DNA from: Bradyrhizobium sp. Arg816
GTDB lineage: Bacteria > Pseudomonadota > Alphaproteobacteria > Rhizobiales > Xanthobacteraceae
Direction: 5' to 3'
Assembly: GCF_029989365.1 (NCBI RefSeq)
Contig: NZ_JAPRAQ010000019.1
Coordinates: 62,001-126,000 of the forward strand
DNA: 64,000 bases
The notes below the pieces were generated by a model that was given only the letters and a program-made list of their open reading frames with translations, was not told the DNA's origin and ran no database searches. A program made the position numbers and the translations under genes. This document shows, one piece after another, positions 1-9,899 of the stretch; within the stretch, counting starts at the first letter, position 1; each line of letters begins with the position of its first letter.

Positions 1-1
1 G

Positions 2-754
2 CTGTTCTACCAGCCGCTGGTCAATCTGAAGTCCGGCAAGATCACCACCTGCGAGGCGCTGCTGCGCTGGAATCATCCGGTGCGCGGCACGGTCTCGCCG
101 GTCGACATCATCCCGGTCGCCGAGGACATGGGGCTGATCGTCGATCTCGGCCGCTGGATCCTGCGCCGCGCCTGCATGGAATGCATGAAGTGGCCCGACA
201 GCGTCAGCGTCGCCGTCAACTTCTCGCCGCAGCAATTCCACCAGCGCGACGTGCTCAGCGAAATCCGCTACGCGCTCGAGGTCTCGGGGCTGCCGGCCCA
301 CCGGCTGGAGATCGAGATCACGGAGTCCTCGCTGCTTCGTAACACCCAGCTCACCCACGACACGCTGTCGCAATTGCATGCGCTCGGCGTGCGCATCTCG
401 CTCGACGATTTCGGCACCGGCTATTCCAGCCTCAGCTATCTGCACAATTTCCCGATGCAGAAGGTGAAGATCGACCGCTCCTTCCTCGAGGGCATCGACA
501 CCGACCGGCCGTTGACGCTGCTGCGTGGCGTGGCGCGGCTGTCAGCCGACCTCGGCATGGCGGTGGTGGTCGAGGGCATCGAGACCAACGAGCAGCTCGA
601 GCTGATCAGCGCCGACGGCACCGTCTCCGAGGCGCAAGGCTATCTGTTCAGCCGTCCGGTGCCCGCCGTGCGGATGCGCCAGCTCCTCAACGCCTCGCAT
701 GGGCGGCGCGGCGAGAGCCTGCTCCAGGTCGTCGGCTCACGCTCCTTCGCCTGA
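2..754 (+). CDS. EAL-domain c-di-GMP phosphodiesterase, 3' part only
   Basis: The reading frame is open from the first bases of the window, so the start lies to the left. The visible 250 residues are a complete-looking EAL domain that hydrolyses cyclic di-GMP to pGpG. The signature is CEALLRW near the left edge, followed by NFSPQQF, EITES, LDDFGTGYSSL, KIDRSF, VEGIET and AQGYLFSRP. These carry the usual metal-binding Glu, Asn, Asp-Asp, Lys and Glu residues, so catalysis looks intact. What precedes the EAL domain (GGDEF, PAS or a membrane sensor) cannot be seen. The domain closely resembles the one at the end of the large PAS-GGDEF-EAL protein at 47.7-50.4 kb. The stop is TGA at 752-754. Confidence 0.93.
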   Translation: MFYQPLVNLKSGKITTCEALLRWNHPVRGTVSPVDIIPVAEDMGLIVDLGRWILRRACMECMKWPDSVSVAVNFSPQQFHQRDVLSEIRYALEVSGLPAHRLEIEITESSLLRNTQLTHDTLSQLHALGVRISLDDFGTGYSSLSYLHNFPMQKVKIDRSFLEGIDTDRPLTLLRGVARLSADLGMAVVVEGIETNEQLELISADGTVSEAQGYLFSRPVPAVRMRQLLNASHGRRGESLLQVVGSRSFA

Positions 755-950
755 GTCCACATCCAGAAATTGCACGTCGTCTCAGGCAGTTGCTGAACCT
801 ACCGTAGTGCTACGGAGGTTAACCCTATCGCGTCGATTGCTTTGCATCGTCGTTAAGGAGGTGTTAATAAATCGTCACGCGCGCGTAAGTTGTTCAGCGG
901 CAAATGGCCCGGGCTCGCGTGTCGTTGTAGGTGGTGGGTAAGGAGTTCGA

Positions 951-1676
951 ATGCAGTCCTCAGCCAGATCTGTCATTTCGGCTGTTGGACGGGGAGCGGA
1001 GCTTCTGACCGACGTCGACTATCATCTCGCGGAGACGGACGCGGAGAAGGAGCAAATCTACAACCTCCGCTACCGCGCCTATCTGCGCGAGGGTGCCGTC
1101 AGGGAATCCGCGGAAGCCCGGGTCACCGACCGCTACGACGAGCTGCCGAACGCGTGGACCTTCGGCGTCTATCTCCGCGGCCAGCTCTGCAGCTCCGTGC
1201 GCATCAGCGTGCTGACTTCGGAATGGCGCGAGTCCACTTCGGCCGACGTCTTCCCCGACATCCTGCTGCCGCGGCTCGATCGCGGCGAGGTCATGATCGA
1301 CCCGACCCGCTTTGTCGCCGATCCCGACCAGGTGAAGCGGGTACCGGAATTGCCCTATCTGACGACCCGGCTCGCCTACATGGCGTGCGAGCACTTCAAT
1401 GCCGATCTCGGCCTCGCCATCGTGCGTCCCGAGCATCAGGCCTTCTACCGGCGGGTGTTCCTGCACGAGACGATTGCCGAGCCCCGCCTGGTTCCGGGTC
1501 TCACCAAGCCGTTCGGACTGATGGCGGCCGATTTCCCGACCTTCCGGAAGAAGGTGTTCGAGCGCTATCCGATCATGCGCTCCACCGCCTTCGAGCGGCG
1601 GATGCTGTTCGGGCGCGGCGGGCAGCGCGAGATCCCGCAGCGGTCCTCACTGGTGCCGGAAGCCGTTCACGTCTGA
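951..1676 (+). CDS. FeeM-like N-acyl amino acid synthase / autoinducer-synthase-fold acyltransferase
   Basis: A 241-residue protein with the acyl-transferase fold shared by LuxI-type synthases and the FeeM N-acyl amino acid synthases. Visible landmarks are an N-terminal segment with EKEQIYNLRYRAY (the R-Y-x-V/A-like region of the family), a central DRYDELPN...FGVYLRGQL strand region with SSVRISVL, and the GEVMIDPTRFVAD segment resembling the family's conserved E-x-x-R-F stretch. By family knowledge it joins an acyl chain, from acyl-ACP, to an amine such as an amino acid; the actual product cannot be read from sequence. An AAGGAG ribosome site lies 6-12 bases before the ATG. No luxR-type receptor gene lies nearby. 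Exosortase-associated acyltransferases are a less likely alternative. Confidence 0.75.
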   Translation: MQSSARSVISAVGRGAELLTDVDYHLAETDAEKEQIYNLRYRAYLREGAVRESAEARVTDRYDELPNAWTFGVYLRGQLCSSVRISVLTSEWRESTSADVFPDILLPRLDRGEVMIDPTRFVADPDQVKRVPELPYLTTRLAYMACEHFNADLGLAIVRPEHQAFYRRVFLHETIAEPRLVPGLTKPFGLMAADFPTFRKKVFERYPIMRSTAFERRMLFGRGGQREIPQRSSLVPEAVHV

Positions 1677-1970
1677 TTGCCGGCCGTCGCCGCCTCGAGC
1701 CGCCGCGCGCCTTTCGACCGGGGCTCCGTTCATCCCCATCATTCGTCCGAGCCCAAAATTCCAGCAAAAACCTGCACTTTTGCCGGTTGCTGCAGGTTGC
1801 TTCACCCTCGCGCCACATTTAGAACCCATTAACCATGACGGTTGCTTTTCGCGGTTTGGGGGCATTTGACCGGCTGAAGCAAGGTTCCATCAAGGTTGAC
1901 GGAACGTTCGCTTAACCAACCCCCTGTAGACCGGACAGCAGTGGACGAACGTGAGCGTGGAGGCTCCGGA

Positions 1971-2459
1971 ATGAAATATCCTATGCGTATCCTCCAGGGA
2001 TTGAAGCTGGCCGCGGTGGTTGCGATCGCGCTGTCGATGGGCGCATGCGCGAACAAGAACGCAGCGACGGATGCGATGGCCAATGCTGCGACGCCCGGCA
2101 GTCAGCAGGATTTCGTCGTTAACGTGGGCGACCGCGTGTTCTTCGAGAGCGACCAGACCGATCTGACGCCGCAGGCGATCGTGACCCTGGAGAAGCAGGC
2201 GCAGTGGCTCCAGAACTATCGGCAGTACAGCTTCACCATCGAGGGGCATGCCGACGAGCGCGGCACCCGCGAATACAACATCGCACTCGGCGCCCGTCGC
2301 GCCCAGTCGGTGCGTTCGTTCCTCGCCTCGCGCGGCATCGATCCGAACCGCATGCGCACGATCTCCTACGGCAAGGAGCGGCCGGTCGCCGTCTGTAACG
2401 ATATCTCCTGCTGGTCGCAGAACCGTCGCGCCGTCACGGTGCTGAACGCGAGCTCCTGA
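1971..2459 (+). CDS. pal: Peptidoglycan-associated lipoprotein Pal
   Basis: A 162-residue outer-membrane lipoprotein of the Tol-Pal system, which links outer membrane to peptidoglycan and drives envelope constriction at division. The start at 1971 is chosen because GTGGAGG sits about 7 bases upstream and because it gives a clean lipoprotein signal, with a hydrophobic stretch ending SMGAC and lipidated Cys26. The frame is open further upstream to 1896, but that extension would bury the signal peptide. The C-terminal half is an OmpA-like peptidoglycan-binding domain, with IEGHADERGTREYN, a family hallmark, followed by ARRAQSV and ISYGKERP. A strong hairpin terminator follows at 2500-2529. cpoB is next, as in most proteobacteria, but tolB is not directly upstream. 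Confidence 0.95.
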   Translation: MKYPMRILQGLKLAAVVAIALSMGACANKNAATDAMANAATPGSQQDFVVNVGDRVFFESDQTDLTPQAIVTLEKQAQWLQNYRQYSFTIEGHADERGTREYNIALGARRAQSVRSFLASRGIDPNRMRTISYGKERPVAVCNDISCWSQNRRAVTVLNASS

Positions 2460-2499
2460 CGATCAGTCAGGCGCCGTTCATCTTCAGGAACCGATTATG

Positions 2500-2529
2500 C
2501 CGGCGCCCTCTCGGGCGCCGGTTTCGTTT
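2500..2529 (+). terminator. Rho-independent terminator after pal
   Basis: A perfect 9-bp stem CCGGCGCCC / GGGCGCCGG with a 4-base TCTC loop is followed by TTTCGTTTC. Its position 40 bases after the pal stop suggests that pal and cpoB are separately transcribed or that read-through is reduced. Confidence 0.8.
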
Positions 2530-2643
2530 CAGCCATCTGTGACCGAAACCCCGTGGTGCCAGTCACATTTTTGGCGTACTGCCTTTCAATGTGTGGCGCG
2601 TCGCAGGTTCCGTCGCAGATTTCGTTTTCGTCGTCAGGGCAAG

Positions 2644-3663
2644 ATGTCATCCAGATCCAAGGTCTTTACCGGCACCGTGGCAATCGCCGCGCTGTTCACT
2701 TTGTGCTCGCCCGCACTGGCGCAGTCGGACGATGATCCCGAGATGCGGATCGAGCGGCTGGAGAACCAGCTGCGCCAGCTCACCGGCCAGAACGAGGAGC
2801 TGCAATATCGCAACCGCCAGCTCGAGGAGCGGCTGCGGGCGCTCGAGGGAGGCGCGCAAGCCGCGCCCGGACAGGTGCCGGTCCAACCCTCTGTCGCAGC
2901 CGTACCGCCGGCGCAGTCGGCGCCGGCCTATCGCCAGCAGCAACAGGCCCAGCCGAATTACGAGCAGCCGCAGATCGCTGCTCCCGCGCCGATCGTTCAG
3001 GAGCAGCCGGCGCCCGGTGCGCCCGGCGTGCGCCGCCGCGGTGATTCCTTCGATCCGAACCAGAACCCGAATGCGCCCGGCGCGCCGCGCGCGCTCGGTG
3101 GTGGGCAGCAGCCGATGGCGGCAGGCGCGCCCGGCGGGCGTGCTGCCGGCGAGCCGCTCGATCTCGCCAACACCAGCCCGCGCTACCAGCAAGGCGTGCC
3201 GCCGGCAGCCCAGCCCGGCTATCCGCCGGCCCAGCAGGGGCCCGCCGGGGGCGCCGGCCTGACCACCCTGCCGCCATCTGCAACGCCGCGCGACGAGTTC
3301 GACCTCGGCATCGGCTACATGCAGCGCAAGGACTATGCGCTCGCCGAGCAGACCATGAAGAACTTTGCGCAGAAACATCCGAGCGATCCGCTGCTCGGCG
3401 ATGCGCAATACTGGCTCGGCGAAAGCTATTTCCAGCGCCAGCAATATCGCGACTCCGCGGAAGCCTTCCTCGCCGTCACCACCAAATACGACAAATCCGC
3501 CAAGGCGCCGGATGCGCTGCTGCGGCTCGGCCAGTCGCTGGCCGCGTTGAAGGAGAAGGAAGCCGCCTGCGCCGCCTTCGGCGAGGTCGGCCGCAAATAT
3601 CCGCGCGCCTCCGCCGGCGTCAAATCCGCCGTCGATCGCGAGCAGAAGCGGGTGAAGTGCTGA
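2644..3663 (+). CDS. cpoB: Cell division coordinator CpoB (YbgF), Tol-Pal associated TPR protein
   Basis: A 339-residue periplasmic protein. The start at 2644 gives a standard signal peptide with likely cleavage after ALA (residue 26). The frame runs open to 2497, but that part overlaps the pal terminator and is rejected. Residues about 30-65 form a coiled coil (RIERLENQLRQL...NRQLEERL), matching the trimerisation helix of the family. Residues about 70-210 are a low-complexity Pro/Gln/Ala/Gly linker, longer than in E. coli. The C-terminal 120 residues carry TPR-like repeats (FDLGIGYMQRKDYALAEQTM, WLGESYFQRQQYRDSAEAF). In known systems CpoB binds TolA and coordinates outer membrane constriction with septal peptidoglycan synthesis. 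pal lies upstream and tilS 72 bases downstream. Confidence 0.92.
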   Translation: MSSRSKVFTGTVAIAALFTLCSPALAQSDDDPEMRIERLENQLRQLTGQNEELQYRNRQLEERLRALEGGAQAAPGQVPVQPSVAAVPPAQSAPAYRQQQQAQPNYEQPQIAAPAPIVQEQPAPGAPGVRRRGDSFDPNQNPNAPGAPRALGGGQQPMAAGAPGGRAAGEPLDLANTSPRYQQGVPPAAQPGYPPAQQGPAGGAGLTTLPPSATPRDEFDLGIGYMQRKDYALAEQTMKNFAQKHPSDPLLGDAQYWLGESYFQRQQYRDSAEAFLAVTTKYDKSAKAPDALLRLGQSLAALKEKEAACAAFGEVGRKYPRASAGVKSAVDREQKRVKC

Positions 3664-3735
3664 CGCGCAATATTTGCGCGCTGACAATGCGGATGGCGCC
3701 GCGCTAAATAGTCTGGCGATTGCCTGGGCAGCGTC

Positions 3736-4806
3736 ATGTCAGACGACGACAATTCACCGATCTCGGCGCGCGCGGCGAAGCAACTCTTCGCCGAGCTCAG
3801 AAGCGCGCCCGCGCTGGTGCTCGCGGTCTCCGGCGGACCTGACTCGGTCGCGCTGATGTGGCTCGCCGCACGCTGGAGGCGCGGCCTGGCACGCGGTCCG
3901 CAACTGACCGTCGTCACCGTCGATCACGGCCTGCGCCCGGAGGCGGCGCGCGAGGCGCGCGATGTCAAGCGGTTGGCGGCTGAACTCGGGCTGGCGCACC
4001 GGACCCTGCGCTGGCACGGCGCGAAGCCGAACACCGGACTGCCCGCCGCTGCGCGCGAAGCCCGCTACCGCCTGCTTGCGCAAGCCGCGCGCAATGTCGG
4101 CGCGAGCCATGTGCTGACCGCCCACACCCGCGACGACCAGGCCGAGACCCTGTTGATGCGCCTTGTCCGCGGCAGCGGGCTTGCGGGGCTGTCGGCGATG
4201 GCGCGCCTCACGGAGCGTGAGGGCGTCGTGCTGGTGCGGCCGCTGCTCGATGTCCCGAAGTCGCAGCTGATCGCGACCTTGAGGCGGGCGAAGATCGGCT
4301 TTGCCGATGATCCCACCAATCGCGACACCACCTTCACCCGGCCGCGGCTGCGCGCGCTGCTGCCGCAGCTCGCGGCCGAGGGGGGCGACAGCAGGAGCCT
4401 GGCGCGGCTCGCAGGCAGGCTGGCGCGCGCCAATGCGGCGGTCGACGTGCTGGTCGATGGCGCCGAACGCTTCCTTCAGCTTCGGATGCGCGGCGATGCG
4501 CCGCAGGCGCGCGGTCGCAGCTTCGAGGCCTCGGCATTCGCCAATCTGCCGGAGGAGGTCCGGCTGCGGCTCCTGCTGCGGGCCGTCAATGCCCTTGGCC
4601 ATGAGGGGCCGGCGGAACTCGGCAAGGTCGAAACCCTCTTGGCCGCGCTCGATCAGGCCATCGCTGCAAGCCCCCGCGCAGCCGCAAATGGCCGGCCGGT
4701 CCTGAAGCAGACCCTTGCGGGAGCCTTGATCAGCCTTGCCGGGGGGCGTATCCACATCGCACCGGCGCCGGCCCGGCGGTCCAAGGGACGGATGAGGGGC
4801 GGATGA
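3736..4806 (+). CDS. tilS: tRNA(Ile)-lysidine synthase TilS
   Basis: A 356-residue cytoplasmic enzyme that converts the wobble cytidine of the CAU-anticodon tRNA-Ile to lysidine, using ATP and lysine, so that the tRNA reads AUA. The N-type PP-loop SGGPDS is at residues 32-37. It is followed by VDHGLRPEA, AHTRDDQAET and RLVRGSGLAGL, all standard for the family. Residues from about 220 form the helical linker and are less conserved; a full E. coli-style C-terminal domain is not evident, as is usual in alphaproteobacteria. The gene sits between cpoB and ftsH, a common order in Rhizobiales. Confidence 0.95.
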   Translation: MSDDDNSPISARAAKQLFAELRSAPALVLAVSGGPDSVALMWLAARWRRGLARGPQLTVVTVDHGLRPEAAREARDVKRLAAELGLAHRTLRWHGAKPNTGLPAAAREARYRLLAQAARNVGASHVLTAHTRDDQAETLLMRLVRGSGLAGLSAMARLTEREGVVLVRPLLDVPKSQLIATLRRAKIGFADDPTNRDTTFTRPRLRALLPQLAAEGGDSRSLARLAGRLARANAAVDVLVDGAERFLQLRMRGDAPQARGRSFEASAFANLPEEVRLRLLLRAVNALGHEGPAELGKVETLLAALDQAIAASPRAAANGRPVLKQTLAGALISLAGGRIHIAPAPARRSKGRMRGG

Positions 4807-4923
4807 GGGCGGATCATGACACCGGCCGTTTCCGCCGCGCGCCGTCAGGACACCTTAACCAGGCAGGAACCAGGCAGGAAAAACCCCGGGCAGATCGCCA
4901 TTATTTCAGCGGGAATCGCTCTA

Positions 4924-4946
4924 AGATGGGATAAATAGTCCCATCT
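4924..4946. promoter_or_regulatory. Perfect inverted repeat upstream of ftsH
   Basis: AGATGGGA and TCCCATCT are exact 8-bp complements separated by TAAATAG. The site lies in the 283-base gap between tilS and ftsH, 144 bases before the ftsH start. It lacks a T-run, so a protein-binding operator or a 5' leader hairpin is more likely than a terminator. It does not match the CIRCE heat-shock element. Confidence 0.35.
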
Positions 4947-5089
4947 CGTTCCCTTGGCAGCGACCGGGGCGGCACCTAGATTGTATCCGTCTAACCAAGA
5001 GGATTCCTTGGGGATTTCCTCGCACTGACAAAATAACTGCTACGGCCCAAGGATCAGGCCGCGATCCGCGCGACCACGAAGGAAGATCG

Positions 5090-7012
<1,923 letters not shown>

Positions 7013-7035
7013 TCGAGACGCGGCCAATCGAATTG

Positions 7036-7064
7036 AAAAACGCGGCGGAAACGCCGCGTTTTTT
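7036..7064 (+). terminator. Rho-independent terminator of ftsH
   Basis: Stem CGCGGCG / CGCCGCG with a 4-base GAAA loop, extended by A-T pairs on both sides (AAAAA before, TTTTTT after). It lies 24 bases after the ftsH stop. The A/T symmetry would allow it to act on both strands. Confidence 0.9.
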
Positions 7065-7112
7065 GTTGGCCCCGTCATTGGAGGCGCCGTGCTCGCAACG
7101 AGGCTCCGGTCT

Positions 7113-7205
7113 CGTAGGGTGGGCAAAGGCGCTCTTGCGCCGTGCCCACCATCTCTCGGCAATTGCGACAGAAGTGGTGGGCACGCTACGCTTTCCCACC
7201 CTACG
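7113..7205. repeat. Dispersed palindromic repeat, GTAGGGTGGGCAAAG family
   Basis: CGTAGGGTGGGCAAAG at 7113-7128 pairs with CTTTCCCACCCTACG at 7191-7205. An inner arm, GTGCCCACCAT (7142-7152), pairs with GTGGTGGGCAC (7174-7184). The result is a long imperfect hairpin in the gap between convergent ftsH and the hydrolase gene. This sequence type is a familiar non-coding dispersed repeat in Bradyrhizobium-like genomes (from general knowledge, not searched). Confidence 0.8.
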
Positions 7206-7210
7206 ATATC

Positions 7211-8062
7211 TCACTTCGCGGCATCCTTCCGCTCCAGAAAATGCAGCACGTCGTCATTGAACTGCTCGGGATCCTGCAGGAACGAGAAGTGACTGACCCC
7301 CGGCTGGATCAGCAGGCCGGCCCCCGGAATGTTCGCCGCCATGAATTCGGTGTTCTCGCGCTTGATCGCCTCGTCGTGGTCGCCGTCCACGATCCATGTC
7401 GGGACCTTGATCGCCGCAAGATCCGACGCCGTCCATTTCGGCTGGCTCTCCCACATTTTGGTGATCTCCGCGACGAAGCTCTTGTATTCGGTCGGGGTCG
7501 GCGACAGGCGCTTGTACTCCTCGCCGGCTCTCGCGATGTAGGCATTGAAGACGTCGCTCGACGCGATGTCGGCAACGCCTGACGGGTCCGAATTCGCCGC
7601 GAAGGCGAACAGCTTGCTGACCCGCTCCGGATGCTTCATCGCGATGTCGAGGCCGATGATCGCGCCGTCGCTCCAGCCGACGATCGCAGCGTTCCTGATC
7701 TTGAGGTAATCGAGCAGGGCGACCACGTCCGAGGCCATCAGATCGTAGCCATACGGCTCCTGATTACGACTGCTGCGTCCATGCCCGCGGCTGTCCATGA
7801 CGATGACCTGATAGTGCCGTTGCAGCGCGCGGACCTGGTGGCCCCAATAATTGGCGTTGGCGAGGCCGCCATGCAGCAACAGGACGGGCTCGCCGCGGCC
7901 GAAAATTGCGTACCAGACCTTGATGCCGTTGACGGGCGCGAAGCCGCTCTGCGTCGCCTTGGGCAGTGTCGGCGTCGGCGGCAGGTTCAGCCATTGCGGC
8001 GCCGCATGTGCCGCGCTGATCGCGACCGTGACGAGAAGTGCGGCGAGAAGATTGCGAAACAT
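7211..8062 (-). CDS. Secreted alpha/beta hydrolase
   Basis: A 283-residue protein. The start at 8062 gives MFRNLLAALL and a clean signal peptide ending AAHA, with AGGAGG about 10 bases upstream; the open frame extends further to 8404 without signs of coding. Fold landmarks are LLLHGGLANANYWG (oxyanion region), GWSDGA with the nucleophile Ser, VDGDHDEAI (acidic residue) and GVSHFS (catalytic His). The full Ser-Asp-His triad is therefore plausible. The substrate is unknown; the family includes periplasmic esterases and lactonases. It converges with ftsH across a palindromic repeat. Confidence 0.85.
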   Translation of the reverse strand: MFRNLLAALLVTVAISAAHAAPQWLNLPPTPTLPKATQSGFAPVNGIKVWYAIFGRGEPVLLLHGGLANANYWGHQVRALQRHYQVIVMDSRGHGRSSRNQEPYGYDLMASDVVALLDYLKIRNAAIVGWSDGAIIGLDIAMKHPERVSKLFAFAANSDPSGVADIASSDVFNAYIARAGEEYKRLSPTPTEYKSFVAEITKMWESQPKWTASDLAAIKVPTWIVDGDHDEAIKRENTEFMAANIPGAGLLIQPGVSHFSFLQDPEQFNDDVLHFLERKDAAK

Positions 8063-8211
8063 GATGATACGCCCTCCTGTTCGACCGTCGGATATTAGCG
8101 CACGGCAAGTTGGGGACGTCACGTCGCAACACCGTCTACCACCGAGACGTGAAGCCTCGTGATCTCCGTTGCCGGGCAGACGACAGCGATGCCACAACGC
8201 AACGTCCGGGC

Positions 8212-9072
8212 TCAAATGGGTCGCGCGCTCGGTCTGACTTGTGTCATCGCCACGCCCGATATCGCGAGCAGTCCGCCGACAATCAGGTTGGGGGTGATGC
8301 GTTCGCCAAGGAACAGCACGCTCGACGTCAAGGCGAACACCGGAAGCAGCAGGCCGAAGGGGGCAACGCGGCTGATGGAGCAGCGGGCGATGAGCCAGAA
8401 CCAAAGGCCGAACCCGACAATTCCTCCGATGAAGATCGTGTAGGCGAGTGCCAGCCAGCCGCGTCCATCCGCCGTGACGAGGCTCGCCACTTGTCCGTAT
8501 TCAAGCAGCAACGACATCAACATGACCTGCGGCACCGTGAGCAGCGACGACCACCCCATCAACATCAGGGGATCAAAAGGTCCGTAGCGTTTCGTCAGGA
8601 CGTTGGACGTAGCGAATGCGAAGGCTGCCCCGACCACAAGCAGCAGCGGAAGCGCGTTTGCCGACAGGCCGGGCGCGGCTGCCAACACGACCACGCCGAC
8701 GAATGCCAGCACCACGCCGGCGGACGTGGCGAGAGACGGCCGCTCCGCGAGCAGCGGCCAGGCCAGCAGGACGGTGAAGGGCGGGGCGAGTTGATAGGCG
8801 ACGGCCGACAGGCTTCCCGAGCCGAGCCCAAGGCCAACATAGAAGAGCCCGAAGTTCAGTCCACCAAGGAAGAACGAAATAGCTGCGACAGGGCCGAACT
8901 GTTGACGCGTGGGTCTTTTGACGAACGGAACGAGCAGCAGCGCCATGGCGAGGAAGCGCAGTGCGAGGAAGAAGAGAGGCGGAAACTCCGTAACGCCCAC
9001 TTTGATGACCACGAACTGATAACCCCAGAGCAGGGGAACGGCCACAGCGCAGACGATCTGGAGAGCAGACAT
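8212..9072 (-). CDS. EamA/DMT-family permease
   Basis: A 286-residue inner-membrane protein with about ten hydrophobic helices in two EamA halves, of the drug/metabolite transporter superfamily. Early landmarks are LLWGYQFVVIKVG and ALRFLAMALLLVPF; the second half has LMGWSSLLTVPQ and GERITPNLIVGG. The ATG at 9072 is preceded by AAAGGA at good spacing; a TTG 18 bases upstream (9090) is the alternative. The substrate cannot be read; family members export amino acids or metabolites. A TetR gene lies 80 bases upstream on the same strand, and both are preceded by the same palindrome (AGACCGATCAGTCT type), so the TetR protein probably represses this exporter. Confidence 0.88.
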   Translation of the reverse strand: MSALQIVCAVAVPLLWGYQFVVIKVGVTEFPPLFFLALRFLAMALLLVPFVKRPTRQQFGPVAAISFFLGGLNFGLFYVGLGLGSGSLSAVAYQLAPPFTVLLAWPLLAERPSLATSAGVVLAFVGVVVLAAAPGLSANALPLLLVVGAAFAFATSNVLTKRYGPFDPLMLMGWSSLLTVPQVMLMSLLLEYGQVASLVTADGRGWLALAYTIFIGGIVGFGLWFWLIARCSISRVAPFGLLLPVFALTSSVLFLGERITPNLIVGGLLAISGVAMTQVRPSARPI

Positions 9073-9089
9073 GGCGTCATTCCTTTTCA

Positions 9090-9103
9090 AGACCGATCAG
9101 TCT
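9090..9103. promoter_or_regulatory. Predicted TetR operator upstream of the EamA gene
   Basis: AGACCGATCAGTCT, a near-perfect palindrome (12 of 14 positions symmetric), is followed by TATATAT. It lies 17 bases before the chosen EamA start. A second copy with one or two differences sits before the tetR gene at 9779-9792. The duplication at exactly the two promoters of this gene pair supports an operator role. Confidence 0.65.
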
Positions 9104-9152
9104 ATATATCGACGCGTCGATGGCGGAGGCGTCCAAGGCTCATATGGGTTGT

Positions 9153-9767
9153 CTACCTGATGAAGCGGTCGAGAAGCGCGTTAACGGTGGCTTGCCATGT
9201 GATCCGTGTCGGTGCCGTTTTGGCGACCACTCGGAGCCCCCAAAGGAAACAGACCAGAATTCGGGCGGCACTTGAAGGCTCAACACCATCGACCAGCTTG
9301 CCTGCCGTCTTCGCCCGCGAAAACGCATCCGCCACCCGGGCCTCCATTACTTTGAAAAAGCCTGCGATGCGACGGCCGGCTTCCGCGTCCTGGCCAGCCA
9401 GCTCCATGGCCGTGGCCACCAGCAGGCAGCCGCGCCGGCCATTGGCACCGCTCATGCGGTCGAGATAGCCGGCAAGGAAGGCCCGCAGGCCGTCAATCGG
9501 TTCTCTGGCGGGAGCGAGTTCGACATCCATCCGCGCAACGGCATCGGCAATGTAACGATCAAGCGCAAGCAGGAACAGCGAGTGCTTGTCGCCGAACGCG
9601 GCGTAAAGGCTGCCGCGCGAGAGCCTTGTCGCACGCAGCAGGTCCGGCAGCGCTGTGGCGTGATAGCCGCGTGACCAGAACACGCCCATCGCGCGTTCGA
9701 CGGCGGCGTCCATGTCGAAACTTCGCGGGCGGCCACGCGGCGACTGCACTGGGGTTTGGCGGCTCAT
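9153..9767 (-). CDS. TetR/AcrR-family transcriptional repressor
   Basis: A 204-residue regulator. The N-terminal helix-turn-helix spans about residues 17-60, with RGRPRSFDMDAA, FWSRGYHATALPDLL and the recognition-helix signature SRGSLYAAFGDKHSLF. The rest is the all-helical ligand and dimer domain, with PA...FLAGYLDRMSGANGRRGCLL typical of the TetR_C_16-like group that often controls exporters or oxidoreductases. The start at 9767 is chosen because it abuts the operator region; the frame is open up to 9803 through the palindrome itself. It is co-oriented with, and 80 bases upstream of, the EamA transporter. Confidence 0.92.
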   Translation of the reverse strand: MSRQTPVQSPRGRPRSFDMDAAVERAMGVFWSRGYHATALPDLLRATRLSRGSLYAAFGDKHSLFLLALDRYIADAVARMDVELAPAREPIDGLRAFLAGYLDRMSGANGRRGCLLVATAMELAGQDAEAGRRIAGFFKVMEARVADAFSRAKTAGKLVDGVEPSSAARILVCFLWGLRVVAKTAPTRITWQATVNALLDRFIR

Positions 9768-9778
9768 GACAAATATAT

Positions 9779-9792
9779 AGACCAATCGGTCT
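9779..9792. promoter_or_regulatory. Predicted TetR auto-operator
   Basis: AGACCAATCGGTCT lies 12 bases upstream of the tetR start and is directly adjoined by ATATAT. It is the inverted counterpart of the site at 9090-9103 (which reads AGACTGATCGGTCT on the opposite strand). This position overlaps where the tetR promoter should be, so autorepression is expected. Confidence 0.65.
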
Positions 9793-9899
9793 TTAAACCG
9801 CAAGTGCCCGCTTCGGGGCGAAAGCCGACGTCAGCTTTGAACGCGGAAATGGCTGCCGCGGGGCCAGGAAGGACTCATGCACCGCCGCAATTGTCGTTG

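Noticed and set aside
2497..2643. N-terminal extension of cpoB
   Set aside because: It overlaps the pal terminator and would precede a good signal peptide at 2644.
7113..7205. CRISPR-like or tRNA-like structure
   Set aside because: It is a single long palindrome with no repeated spacer pattern and no anticodon arm.
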